From Vishniacozyma victoriae (lineage: Eukaryota; Basidiomycota; Tremellomycetes; Tremellales; Bulleribasidiaceae): 64,000 bases of DNA. Below, in pieces: positions 1 to 11,868 of this stretch (position 1 is the stretch's first letter; every line of letters begins with the position of its first letter). The notes beneath the pieces were generated by a model, which saw only the letters and a list, made by a program, of their open reading frames with translations, searched no databases and had not been told where the DNA came from. The translations under genes were made by a program, and so were the position numbers. The stretch is taken from positions 1,550,001 to 1,614,000 of the forward strand of contig JADPYG010000088.1 of the NCBI GenBank assembly GCA_017654735.1. The letters are read 5' to 3'.

Positions 1-2
1 CG

Positions 3-1298
3 AACTCCGATCCTATCCTTGGAGGTAGTCAGGCCGTTCTGGAATTCGTCACATTCTCCGCGATCTCATTTACTCAATTGTTCACGAAGCCGGTAAGTTC
101 CTTGCATGTCGATTTAGCACCGATGACTGATCAGCGCAGAAAAAGGGGATTATCAACACCTTCTATGGCATACCCAAAGGCGCAATGGGCTTAATGGGGG
201 ATCTCTACGATGGTTTCGAACATGCCCCGAAGATGATTGGCTCGACTGTCCGGGAACCTGGGAAGGTGGATGGAGTACTAAGTGGGACGTATCAGGGTGT
301 CAAGGGTCTCTTCACCGGTATCTATGATGGAGTGACGGGCCTGGTGACCGAGCCCATGGAAGGTCACAAGAAGGAGGTGAGCCCTTGACTCGAGTTCTCG
401 ATGAGCGGTACTTACGCCAGGGTGCAATTGGAGCTGTCAAAGGGTCTTTACGTTCTCGTGAGTGGTCATCATCATCTTCAGGTACACTCGCTAATTCGAT
501 AGTGGTCAACGTAATCATGCACCCATACAGAGGTTTGTTGCCTGGATACATATCAAGACCTACACTGATAACCCAGGGCTATTCGGCTTCTTCGTCCTCC
601 CGTCGCGAGGTGCTGCTCGATCGCTGCGCAAACTCCTCAACGACTCCGACCACGTCCTGCGGGCACCTAGATTAGCCGCCTCGGAGATCGACGCTCAAGC
701 AATGAGCCCCGAGGAAAAGGCGGAAATGACACGGACATACGATGACCTCATTCGCTCCGGCGCCCATGCTCGAAAGAAGACGTTCCAGCGACGAATGAGG
801 AAATGGTTCCTTGGTGACGAGAGGGCGTTTGCAGTCGGCCTGGACGATATGAAAGATGATGGAAGTAGTGAAGCGAGTTTATCGAGGCGGAACTCGGATG
901 TCGATCTGGCCCAACACCACCCTCACAAAACTAATTCATACCCCATCTCGCCATTGTCGAGGGACGATCCGCCACCTCGCTTCTCGGCGGACGATATGAT
1001 GACGATGCCTCCACGGACTATGAGTGGAAGTAGTGGATCCTCCAGGGGAGCGATGGGATACCAGACACGCCGGCTGGAAAGGCATGCCGAGAGAGCATCA
1101 ATGTCGCGTCCAGCATCGCCGGAATATGAACGCCAAGATACAGCTTCACCCCCTGCATTTCAGTCTCGGCCCCCATCCTTCCGAAAATCAGGCTCGTCAG
1201 TAGCTGGCAATACCGATACGGAGACTGCAGATTCGGAAGTCATGAGGGATTTGAAAGATATGTTTATAGCGGAGCGAGTAAGGCAGGAAGAGCAATAA
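3..1298 (+). CDS. Sterol glucosyltransferase-like protein, C-terminal part (5' end outside window)
   Basis: This is the 3' end of a gene that enters from the left edge. Exons read 3-92, 140-376, 421-457, 503-532 and 577-1298, all with GT-AG introns and continuous frame. The translated C-terminal region has the glycine-rich pattern (GLMGDLYDGFEHAPKM, GIYDGVTGLVTEP, then LFGFFVLPSRG) that I know from the region behind the catalytic domain of fungal GT1/GT28 UDP-glucose:sterol glucosyltransferases (Atg26/Ugt51 relatives). The last roughly 200 residues are Ser/Pro-rich and probably disordered. The nucleotide-sugar-binding domain itself lies outside the window, so catalytic residues cannot be checked. 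It could instead be a related GT28-type glycosyltransferase acting on another lipid. Family assignment is fairly sure; the exact substrate is inferred. Confidence 0.72.
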
Positions 1299-1728
1299 TA
1301 ATTGTATTTAGGTAGATGTTATGCCACAAGTTGTAATCTATCTGGAGCCTCAATTCAGGGAATATGTGATATGGCGTCCATGCATCCACAGAGGAGAGAG
1401 ATACACACACTGCTATATACTCTCTGTCTTGTTCATCCATAGTCTGGCACCATCTAGAGCAAGCACGACCTGGTCTACCTCCGTCTCAATAGCACTTCGC
1501 CCACCTATAGCTTTGAGCGATAGAAGTGACCTGCAAGACCACAGACTCTGGTCATTGTGTAAACACCGGTCGACGTCATTGGAGGTCTATCTGGACGAGC
1601 GACAGTACCATACCTCGAACCCGGAACGGAACAATAACAAGGACCAAGAGATCGACAGGACTCCTTTGGGAACGCATATCCGGTCGTTCAATATCCCGAA
1701 TAGCGGTTCACACTAATCACCTGTCAAT
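1299..1728. other. Intergenic, about 430 bp
   Basis: Lies between the stop of the glycosyltransferase-like gene and the ATG of the AP180 gene. It must hold the terminator of the first and the promoter/5' UTR of the second. A 131-codon open frame at 1321-1716 has no recognisable protein character and no splice context, so I treat it as chance. Confidence 0.5.
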
Positions 1729-4613
1729 ATGTCGAGCCAGAATATCGACAAGGTAGTGAAGCTGGCATGTAAGCCAAAGAATGCTCCTCCCAAGCCAAAG
1801 GTAAGTCACGTTGTGCGCATAATGAGGGAGACTGACAAAGCAGTATGTGGATGTACTAGTAGCAGCGACTTATTCGGATGATGGGTCGCTTGGTACTGCC
1901 TGTTCATCTCTGGCCATGCGTCTGAGGGAACAGAATGGAGTGGTGAGTTCCCTTAATCAGTATCTTTGGCTGCGCTCACGTCTAGGTCGTATTCAAGGCT
2001 CTCTTGACGCTCCATCAGATGATTCGGTCCGGATCCACAGACCAGCTACTAGATCACCTGGTCAAGTCGCAGTCGCTGAGGCTACAGAATCTAGGGGACC
2101 AGCATTTTGAAGGTCAGTGTTGATATCCGAGTCGAGTGGGGAGGCGCTGATGGACAGGATATCGCCCACCGACCAGCATGGCTGCTTATGGAGAGTACAT
2201 CGATGTGCGGATTCGGGCTTTCAAGGATTTGAAGCACGATTTGGTGAGGGTTCAGACGGAATCCAACAGGCGGAGTGATGGGCTCGGTGCTGGATGTAAG
2301 CTGAATATGTCCATCGCTTTGACGTAGCTGACGAATCAGCTAAAGCGAGGCGTCTCCGACATCTAGCCGTTGACAAGGGTCTATTGAGAGAGGTCAAGGC
2401 TGTTCAGCGTATATTGGATTCCCTCATTCGATGTCGCGTGAGTCGCATTTCAGGTGAGGACGTTACAGGGCTGATGGTAGTTCTACGACGACGATCTGAA
2501 GGATGAGAATACGATCTTGGCATTCAGGATGTTAATCAAGGATTTACTGGTCCTCTTCCAGGCTGGTAACGAGGGAGTGTGCAATATCTTAGGTGGGTCT
2601 ACCCAAGTGTCCTACAACTGGTCAGCTGACTTGTAGAACACTATTTCGAAATGTCCAAACCGGACGCAACAGAGGCTTTCGACATTTACAAATCCTTCAT
2701 CAAGCAGACTGATAAAATCGTCGATTACCTCGGTATCGCCAGGAAGTTACAGAATGTCGTCAATGTCCCCGTACCCAACCTCAAGCACGCACCAACTGGA
2801 CTAGTCAAGGCGTTGGAGGAGTACCTGAATGATCCAAACTTCGAAGACAACAGGAGAGAATATAGGAAGAGTCTTGGTGTTGTTGAAGGTCGAGGTTCGG
2901 CCAGAACTCCTTCGCCTGCTCCACCTGGTAAATCAGCTTCGGGCAGATCCCCTTGGTAACAAGCTGACTTGTATAGCCGCTACCCAATCGCAGACTCCTA
3001 AAGCTGCTGCTCCCACTTCTAGTACTTCCGCGCCTACACAGGCGAGCTCTTCGGCACCTGCTCCACCGGCAGGTTCATCCCAGAAGATTCAGGATTTCTT
3101 TGATTCTATTCAGGCGGACTCGCAGCCTACCATGTTTGGAGGTCCACCACAGCAGTACGTATCTCTCGGTAGGACTCAAGTCGTGCTAATGGACAGGATG
3201 AACTATCAGCAGTTGCAGCAGCCTGCTTTCAACCCATTCCGACAATCAATGATGATGCCTCAGCAAACTGGCTTTATGCCACCGCAAATGACCGGCTTCC
3301 CTGGCGGTATGCAACAGCAACAATTCCTGCAACCCCAGCAGACTGGCGCCATGGCTTTCGGAAACCAGCAGCCCATGTTCCAACAACCGCAACAACAAAC
3401 CCAGCCTTTCCAGCCCACACCACAACAGCCTTTCATGCAACCCACCCAGACTGGTTTCCAACCCAATCAAACGGGCATGCAACCTCAACAAACTGGTCTC
3501 TTGCAACCTCAAGCTACTGGCCCCAACCCATTCCGGCAATCGGTGATGGTCAACACCAACAACCTAGGAGGCGCCTTTTCGCAGCCCACCTCGCCCTTTG
3601 GTCAATCATCTTCGCCTTCTCTACCTTCCCAAATTCAGAGACCAGGTTCGACGCCCGCCAATCCACTCGTCAGCCAACCTACGGGCTCCAAGAACCCTTT
3701 CGCACCTGCACCCGGAAAAGCCGCTACAGTCTCGTCGAGGGGACCAACTATGAACGAGCTAGCAATGGGCTTTGGGCGCGATCAGGGACAACAACAGTCC
3801 CAGGCGCAGAACCAAGCTCAATCGCCTTGGGCAACAATGAACGGCAAGCCTTCAAATGGAACTGGGATCGCTGATGTCGCATCCTCTTTCGTGTTCAACG
3901 ACACCTCCAACAACAAGAGTAACAACAACAACAATGATGACTTTATGGCTCAATTCGGTAGTCTGTCCGTCAACACTTCATCTACAGGTCCATCCTCGTC
4001 GACCAACAACTCTCAATCCTCCCCTTTCGGACAATTCAACCCTTCGAGCGCTTTCGGTGGAAGTGGATCTCAGAATCAGTCGAGCACCGAGTTCCTACAG
4101 CCTCAACAGACTGGGTATGGCGGATCAACAGTCAAGCCATTCAAGCCGACTTCGTCATTTGGTTCTCAGCTCGTTGATGGGCTAGGACCAGTCGCCTCAC
4201 CCGCCCACAGTCCTGGAGGTGCGGCTTCCCCACAAGCGCCTTCGGGTGGCATCCAATCCCAGATGACGGGGTTCCCGGGAATGGGTCAGCAATCTACCGG
4301 AGCAAATGCAGGAGCAGGAGCAGGGTCGGGAGGAATGGGTCAATTCGGCGCATTCGGAGGAAACAATACTGGTGGAGGAATGATGAGTCAAAATACAGGA
4401 ATGGCAAATCCATTCAGGGCAAACACAATGCCAACAGGAGGAGGTGGAGGAGGGATGGGTAATCTGCCATTTGGTCAAGCCCAGAATCCCGGTGCTTTCG
4501 GTGCCAATTCGCCTTTCGCTGGTCAAAATCAGCAGGGACAAGGACAGGGGCAAGGGCAGGGACAGAATTTCGGACAAGGATTTGGAGGTCAGGGGGGCGG
4601 TTCATTGATTTGA
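1729..4613 (+). CDS. AP180/CALM-type clathrin assembly adaptor with ANTH domain (Yap1801-like)
   Basis: Endocytic adaptor that binds PI(4,5)P2 and clathrin at the plasma membrane. Nine exons are read: 1729-1800, 1844-1942, 1986-2112, 2158-2295, 2340-2437, 2481-2592, 2637-2927, 2977-3154 and 3197-4613, giving 843 aa. The N-terminal 280 residues form an ANTH domain beginning VVKLACKPKNAPPKPKYVDV, with the basic cluster typical of lipid binding. The C-terminal two thirds are Q/P/G-rich and disordered. They hold four NPF tripeptides (EH-domain ligands, e.g. NPFRQS twice, NPFAP, NPFRA) and eleven matches to the Ark1/Prk1 kinase site [LIVM]xx[QNTS]xTG. The 42-nt intron at 3155-3196 is a multiple of three without a stop, so retention would insert 14 residues; donor GTACGT and branch GCTAAT argue it is spliced. 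Confidence 0.9.
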
Positions 4614-4930
4614 TAGTCAAATGAAGTGTCTCGGGGTTTCTGTAGATGAAAAGAGAGTTTATTCGTTTGTAGAATCGTTATATCTAGGTGCTGATTTGCA
4701 AGGATGCATGAATTGATGGTAATGTAGTGAGTGGTAACTAAGCAGTGTTAAAGCCAGTCGCGTCGCGTCGAACTCCAAGGGGGAAAAGGGAATCCTTATT
4801 TGTTGTGTGAGTCCTTTGGCAGGGATATATTGGGGGAAGAGAAGCAATGCTCATGTACATTGACATCAACAACTCACTTCATATACTGATCAATACACTG
4901 CATCTCGAAAGAGACCATACAGCAGCTGGA
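4614..4930. other. Intergenic, about 317 bp
   Basis: Spacer between the AP180 gene and the first BRCT-repeat gene. I see no extra gene. The sequence just before the ATG at 4931 (CTCACTTCATATACTGATCA) recurs almost unchanged before the paralogue at 8104, as noted in the findings. Confidence 0.5.
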
Positions 4931-7719
4931 ATGAGCGGTACCGTCTTCGAAGGTATACACTACTACATCCAATCAAGAGGTATCGACCTTCTCGAGGACT
5001 TCCGAACGAACCTCAATGTCAGTGCTCCTTCTCCATACTTGATCATACTGATGGAAAGCTCAATGGTGGTATACATTGCGACGATCCCTGCAGTAGTCAA
5101 TGTCAGCTGATCTTTGTCGAAACACCTACTGGAGAGACGAAATTTATCTACAACGCTTGCGACAAACCCGATAATTACGAAGAAACGAAACACACAGGTG
5201 ATTGGAACTTTGATTCTTTATGTACACACTTCTCAAGGAGGGGGACTGGGATATCCGACGTGCATAAGGAAAGAAGGAAGAAAGTTGTAGGGGTGGGTTG
5301 GATCATGGAGTGTCTGAGCCAGGAGAAGCTATTGGCGGAGAATAGGTATGGTCTATGGGAAGTTATGTGAGTACCGTAGCAATAATCTCTCGCTTTGAGT
5401 ACTGATGAGCAGCGCCGAAGAGAGCAAACCTCGTCAAGCGCCCACTGGACGCCCTCTCATCCCCGGCCAGAATGCTCCCAGCACCCTGTCTCGACCTTCA
5501 TGCGACAAACAACCGGCACACCGAGGCGGGCAGCCGCCGCTCGGAAGTGATCCGAGATCCATGAGACCGATCGACCTTCAGTCCAACAAAGCCCCCAGCC
5601 TTGCAGCCCAGGAGATGACTCCAACTCCCACTTTCCTCAGTTCGACACCGACACCTATCGATTGGGCGAAGATGCCCCCTAGCCCACCCCTCACTGCAGC
5701 TAGCACGATGTCAACAGCCGTGATGGACCACTGGTCTATACCAAAGTTCTTCAGTCCTTTCACCCAGGACGTAATCAGCCCAAGAACCTTTTTCGTCGCT
5801 TGTCAAAACAGTAAGGAAGTGGAGGAGTCCATCAAGGTACGTCAAGAACCCTCGCCAAATTAAGATCCAAGCTGATAATAGATACACGGGGGCATGCTCG
5901 ATACACAAGGAGAGGCCACTTTCATCATCATCGATGCGCCTCTTTACGGCTGCGCTGTCCCTCAAGCAAATTTGGAACTTCTTGGCAACTTGCGTCGCTC
6001 GCAAAAGGCTGTGTCCCCACTATGGATAGACAGATGTGTTCAACATGGTACCATCGTCGATCTCGAGCAATACATCATCAGAACTTCCCAATCTGCGCCT
6101 CCAACATTGGGCCAGACGGTAGCAGCCCCAATCGACACTCCAGGACCGTACAAAAGAGTAGTGAAACCGACCGAAATTGAGGTCCCGTACAAAGAGGCCT
6201 TACTTGCTTGGAAAGACACGAGTGATTTCGAAAGGAAACGAAGGTTATCACAATCAGAGGTCCACCTGGCGGATGACGTAGTAAGACCGAGCGGGATGAT
6301 ACGAAAAGCGGTCGATCCTCGAGTGAGACCACGACCTAGTGCTGAGAGACAAGCAACCAATTTGGAAACTTCAATGACGCCGGCCGTGTCAGTATCACGA
6401 TCAGTTCCCACGACCCACTCTCCCGATACCTTCGGCGAGAAAAGACGATTATCTCGGTCCTCGATCTATGATCGACCGGACGCTACGACTCTGGATCTTC
6501 CTCCGACGCGAACTGGTCCGACCCCGATCAAAGATGACCTTTACAAGGTGGCAAACTGTTCAGACCAGGTCCCATTTCGAGGCGGGAACATGATCTCGCA
6601 CCCTGTGCGATCCATCAAGGCCTCGATTCCAAATGCTGCTGTAACAAGATCACCGTCACTCCAGCCAACAAGAGCTTATCGACCGGATACCCCACCACTC
6701 CCTTCAAAGCGCTCAACAAGTCCGGAGGATCTCCCCTCTCACGACATAACGCGAAAATCAGTAGACAGACCCGACAACATTATCCGCAGGACAGGGTTGT
6801 CTGGAGTCTCGACCTCTTCGGCCAAGGTAAATCTAGATACGGACCGGCCACAGCGTCTTGCCTCGGCAATACACCCAAGCCGATCGACAATGACCACTTC
6901 ACCATCTGAGACTTCCGATCATGACGGTCACATTTATGCAGCGTCATCGACCTCGTCCTTTGAGTCATCAGACTACGTGCCCTCATCGGACGACGAAGCT
7001 ACGTCTCACACTCGACTCGGCGGTCCTAGCGCTTCATCTGGAACATCGGCGGTAGTCCAATCCATGCGAATATTATCGCCGGACTCTCAGACCAGACTTG
7101 GCGAATTGATTGATTGTCTTGACGAGTGGTTAAATACAGAGCCGACCAACGCTCGGTCCCAATTTTTGCGCACTTTAGACGTCCAGGTCGGTCGCTCACG
7201 AAAATTAGTGGGAAGACTGCTGACATTCTCAGAAACCAGGATATTGCTGGGGAAATTATTATTACAGAATGCGACAGACGATCAGAAGCCGATTACTTGC
7301 TAGGGGCCATAGCGCGATGACACTGGATGAGCGTGGAATACATGACGCACCAGACACATGTCGACTATACGAGGCTACCGATATTGTCGCGCTCAATCGA
7401 AATGGGCACTACCATCCCGGAATGGCAGGATGCGAGAGACGATTGAAGAGGCTTATCGCTCATCTTGAAAAGTGGCTTCAAGATGGGTTCCAGAGCACAA
7501 GGTCCACAGCCATCGAAGATTTGAAGGCCATTGTAAGTCGGATCCTTGATTATCGCAGGAAAAGGCTTACTACAGTCACCGGAGGTTAACTGGACGCGCC
7601 TGTATTGCGACAAAGCGCTCACTATCAGGACTCGGCTACTCGCCATGGGTTGGCTGGAAGTCGTTCTAAACGAGGCGGATATCATTGGCAAGTCCGATAG
7701 GGTGAGAGGGCCCAGATGA
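4931..7719 (+). CDS. Two-BRCT protein with C-terminal tandem modules (family member A)
   Basis: Unrecognised protein of 855 aa. Exons: 4931-5017, 5059-5366, 5413-5836, 5882-7186, 7233-7532 and 7576-7719. BRCT1 spans residues ~1-130 (first strand VFEGIHYYIQ, GG turn NGGIHC, last helix GWIMECLSQEKL). BRCT2 spans ~240-345 (TFFVACQNSKE, HGGML, FIIIDAP, PLWIDRCV). A Ser/Pro-rich linker with IRKAVDPRVRPR follows. The C-terminus has two copies of an unknown module (LGELIDCLDEWL... and LKRLIAHLEKWL...), each interrupted by a phase-0 intron at the same site. Frame is open throughout. The next gene, 384 bp downstream and in the same orientation, is a paralogue with identical architecture and an identical exon 2 length (308 nt). 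BRCT pairs usually bind phosphopeptides in DNA-damage or chromatin proteins; any such role here is inference. Confidence 0.8.
7097..7690 (+). repeat. Tandem C-terminal modules of member A (2 copies)
   Basis: Copy 1 is encoded by 7097-7186 plus 7233-~7330, copy 2 by 7443-7532 plus 7576-~7680. The first half of each reads as amphipathic helices with L..L(I)..L..WL and a later R; the second half, after the phase-0 intron, holds TIR(S/T)RLLA.G followed by a short acidic end (DERGIHD, NEADI). Confidence 0.75.
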
Positions 7720-8103
7720 GGTGGACAGCGTCAGTAGATTCGATATGATGAGAAGTGAGTATATAAGGTATATAGAAGACCAGCCAGTCGAGCTGAATAT
7801 ATGACATTGTACATGAACGACCGTCGATCTCACTGATTCCCGCGGGCAAGGCCCAACCGAACCCTCATACAGGAGTCAGCCAGTCGACGCCAAGCCATTT
7901 GGGGAACAATAAGGAAATCTGATTCCGTCACTGTTGCTGATGTCTTTGATATCTCCTACGCCCCTTGACGCGTTTCTCAATCATGTGTGTGTGTATGTGG
8001 AGTAGAGCTTGAAGGGGTAAGCACAAGTATGGATAAATTATACTCAATGTTTATCACTCACTTCACATACTGATCATATCCATATTACATCAATAAAGCA
8101 GAA
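7720..8103. other. Intergenic, about 384 bp, with a short TG repeat
   Basis: Spacer between the tandem paralogues. It contains a small (TG)n tract near 7984-7998. The 60 bp before the ATG at 8104 (CACTCACTTCACATACTGATCA) resemble the same region upstream of 4931, which fits duplication of promoter plus gene. No other gene seen. Confidence 0.5.
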
Positions 8104-11100
8104 ATGAGTGACCCGCTGTTCAAAGGTGTCCACTATTACGCTCAGATATGGGGCGCAAATCGTGAAGCGATCCAGCAATGTCGCAAGGATTTGGACGTGA
8201 GTTTTCTCTCATGTGTTCAATTCGATTGTGTCGCTGATTACCAGTCAAATGGCGCTGTCTACTGCGGTAGCCCCGGTGATCCTCGCTGCAACCTAGTCAT
8301 TGTTGCTTCACCAGGGAAATCAAAAGGACACAACTTCGCAACTCCCGGCAAAGCTGGTACTCTCGAGGCACACCAGAAGGAAGGGACTTGGACTTTTGAC
8401 GCCCTCTGTACCCACTTTGCAAGGCGAGCAACTGTGGACCGGGATAAACTCGCTGTACAGAGGAAGAATGTGGTGGTTGTTGAATGGGTGAAGAAGTGCC
8501 TCGAGCAAAAGAAGGTCTTGACGGATGGACGATATGCTCTTTATGAGATTATGTGAGCTTTTGATTGCTTGTCTATGTGATTGGCTACTGACGGATTTAG
8601 AGCCGAGGACAAACCTCATGGAACACCAAACTTCCGGCCTAAGGCTACGAAATCAGCCAGAGGGTCAAGTGCCCAAGTCCAAACCCACGACAGTCACTCC
8701 AGACTTGCAGAGACAGAGGCAGCCTTGACTGCCAAACCCCTCCTCCCATTGGCCATGATGCAAATGGACGACCCCATCGATTTCCCTCAAATGCCACCAA
8801 GTCCCCCGCTCACCGCTACCAGCTCAATGTCAAGAGCTGGGTCTTTTGTTCCAAGAGTTTTCGACAGTCTGACTCAAGACCAATGGGGCTCGCGGACGTT
8901 CTTTGTTGCTTGTCAGGGTAGCGGGGCGATTGAGTACTATATCAAGGTACGTAAACCTGTCCCTCTACAACGACAAACTAACGGTAGGCAAATGGTGGGA
9001 TGCTGGATGAGCAGAAAGAAGCCACTTTCATCATTGTCGACGCACCAATCGAGGGTGTCTTGTCTTCAATGACTCGCAAGATACTAGGAGAATTACGTCG
9101 TTCACAAAAGGCTATACACCCGGGTTGGATCGACGAGTGCGTCCGACAGAATGGTATTGCCGATATCGAGCCTTTCATTGTTACTATACCCTTTGACACG
9201 ATTCCATCGACAAATCCTCTCAAGCAGAACGAAACTGTGTCACAGCCTGTACGCGACAAACGAGCGCCGTCCGCCGAATCACTCTCACTGAAGGGGAAAC
9301 GAAGGCAGTCGCAGATGGAACTCGACGGATACTCGCCTGATGTCAACTCAAGCTCTCAAGCGATCTCGCAGACCTGCGCTGGTGCCATACGTAAAGCGAC
9401 GGATCCTCGAGTGAGACCTCGTCTCAGTAGCGAGGTCACCCCAACTCCTCCGTCCTGGTACCGGCCCACTCCTACTCAGCTGTCCACACCATCTGTGACA
9501 AGTCACTGCGGAACGCCGGTCCACAAATTTCCTCCGAGAGAGCCGAGCCTGAAGAAGACAGACGACGACGCTCAAAAGGTAGCGAGACCTTCTCACCCGA
9601 GCCCACGTCCTAGCACATCAGTCACCTCAGATGGTCGAACTTCTATCAAGACTCCACTCTCTCTCAAGCCCCTCGAAGGATTGAGACCATTCTCCATTCC
9701 GTCCGATAGCAGACCCCCTTCTTTCACTTTCCCCCTTCCGGCACCATCGAGCTCGGGGACTATGATGGAATTGGACACGATAAAGACTGAACTACCAGAT
9801 CCGACACCGTCATCATGGCCATCTCAAGATGAACCGGTTTCACGATCTGCAAGGTCCAGCTCCTCCTTCAAAACTGTCAAGGCGAGAACGGCACCTGATG
9901 CTTTATTCCATGGGCTTTCTCCTTCCAGCCATTTGGCGGCTCGTCCGAGAGTAGTCACCCCAGAGTTACAGCAGTGTGGGGCACCAAGGACATGCGAGCC
10001 TCGGGTGAAGGCAGAGGATATCGATGATCATGTCGAGGCGAAGGCGGAGATAATGGACACTCGTGTTCAGTCGCCATCTTTCAGCTCTACCCTCGTGTCT
10101 GGCTTGGGTCATGCCAAGCTCGGTCGACAGTCACCAGAACCGGCAATGTCTTCCGACTCAACAACTGTGGATATGTTGCCCCTATCGTCCAATGACTCTC
10201 CGATGGAGCGATTTACTCCAAACGACCCGATAGGCGCCTTGATTGTGGGCGGCTCCACCGATGTGCCCGACAGCAGTAACAGTTTACCACTGGATCTGGA
10301 TGGTTCTACGCCACCCGAGACGACACGCAGGCAGGCCGCACCGCCCCCACCTAGAACTGGGTCACCCCTATCTCTACTACCACCGGTTTCCGAGGATGAT
10401 GATCCATTTTCAGACACGCTCTCAACTACATCATCCGAGGTATCGGCAATGTCCGACACTACCTGTCCTTCGGACGATGGGTCGCCGCCCTCCATAGCAG
10501 TGGACGGGGACACGGCTTGCTCCCCCTCAGCCGAGAAGCAGACACCTACAATCGTCGAGCCTCAACCCCAGCCTTTACTGGTGACCTCAGGTCAAGCTGA
10601 AGGTCGTTCTCCACCCGGAGAAGCCAAAAGGCCGCCTACACTCGTCGAGGCTGCGCGACTGAACGAATTGATAAAAATTTTGGACAAGTGGCTACAAGCG
10701 CCAACCACTGGTACTGCAGCTACTGGTACTGCAGCTCAGCTCGTGAAAGACATGGAGAAGAAGGTAGACTTGTCATTTACGGTAGCGAGGTCATACTGAC
10801 AGACAGAAGACGAAATTCGGCTGGACAGCCATGTTTGAGCGTAAAAAAGCGATCATCAGGGGCCGATTGCTGCTTAAAGGTCATAGAGCGGCGCTTCTCG
10901 ACTCGCTGGGGATATCTGATGAGATCGAGATCGAAGATGCACCTGGGCCGTCAGAACAAGCCTTGAGACCACCATCAGATCTCCAAACGGGCGGATCACA
11001 ATCCCTTCGTAGGCGATTTGCGAGAGATGCGAAGCTAAATGGACTTGTCGGCGAGCTACACGACTGGCTTGACAACCATCCCACTGGGGTGCGGAAGGAT

Positions 11101-11653
11101 TTTATCAAGAGCCTGAAAAAGAAGGTCAGATCCTCCTCCCACCAGGCATAGATCAAGGGTACCTATCAGAAACCAGAATATGATTGGCGTCAGCTTTACC
11201 TCCGGAAGTCTGGATCTATACGCAGTGCCCTACTTGCCTTGGGTCACGAAGCGGGAAACCTGGATGCGGTCGACATTATCGACGATCCCGACCGCCAGAA
11301 AGGCCAAAAACTTGCAAGATTGAACAACAATATCGCGGCATCTCGACAAAGAGTCGAAGAGTTAGTGAAATCCCTCGACATCTGGCTGCATCAGGGAGCA
11401 GCAGAAAGGCCCAAAAGGACTCAGTTCCTTCGTGATTTGGAAGCCGAGGTTGGTGGCAATATAATAGCGAGATGGACGCTAACGATGATAGATACCTGGG
11501 CCCATATGGACCTACCTTTATCGTCGAAAGCGCCACTCGATCTTCAGAGCTCTGCTCGCCATGGGTCATAATGCAGACGCACTACACAAGGCAGACATCC
11601 ACGATATACCCGACGTTGTTTGGCCGTCAAAACCCAAGAAGAAATCAAAGTAG
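8104..11653 (+). CDS. Two-BRCT protein with C-terminal tandem modules (family member B)
   Basis: Paralogue of the preceding gene, 1093 aa. Exons: 8104-8196, 8245-8552, 8601-8946, 8988-10763, 10807-11124, 11170-11448 and 11492-11653. BRCT1 (residues ~1-133) has LFKGVHYYAQ, DALCTHFARR and VVVEWVKKCLEQ. BRCT2 (~200-310) has TFFVACQGSG, NGGML, FIIVDAP and GWIDECVRQ. The long linker keeps IRKATDPRVRPR from member A but otherwise diverges and is longer by roughly 160 residues. Three C-terminal modules follow (LNELIKILDKWL, LNGLVGELHDWL, VEELVKSLDIWL), each split by a phase-0 intron. The protein ends in a basic KPKKKSK tail, a plausible nuclear signal. All intron phases match member A. No frame breaks, so it is probably functional. 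The biological role is unknown. Confidence 0.8.
10659..11610 (+). repeat. Tandem C-terminal modules of member B (3 copies)
   Basis: Copies are encoded by 10659-10763 + 10807-~10930, 11035-11124 + 11170-~11280 and 11353-11448 + 11492-~11600. Second halves share an aromatic or W, then a basic stretch, I...LL..GH and a terminal ADI.D (for example IRSALLALGHEAGNLDAVDI and IFRALLAMGHNADALHKADI). Confidence 0.75.
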
Positions 11654-11868
11654 CAACGCCGGTTCCTTCGCCGTAGCCATCTGAAATTACCATAGTCTCC
11701 ATGCACATCTGCAAATATGATGTGCGGTCTCGTAGATAATGCAGTCATTAGCCGCTTAACGAAGTCGCAGCCGCGAGCTGGCGACGGAGATCTCATAGTC
11801 ATGGCATATTCAACGATCAGAACGTCCTCATACAACAGACTCCGGATCTGATCGGCATGTAATGCATA

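Noticed and set aside
1321..1716. 131-codon plus-strand open frame between two genes
   Set aside because: No domain character, no splice context, and it sits where the promoter and 5' UTR of the AP180 gene must be.
4931..7719. Identification of members A, B and D as telomere protein Rap1
   Set aside because: Rap1 has an N-terminal BRCT but also Myb-type and RCT domains; none of these is visible here, and two BRCT domains plus the repeat modules do not fit.
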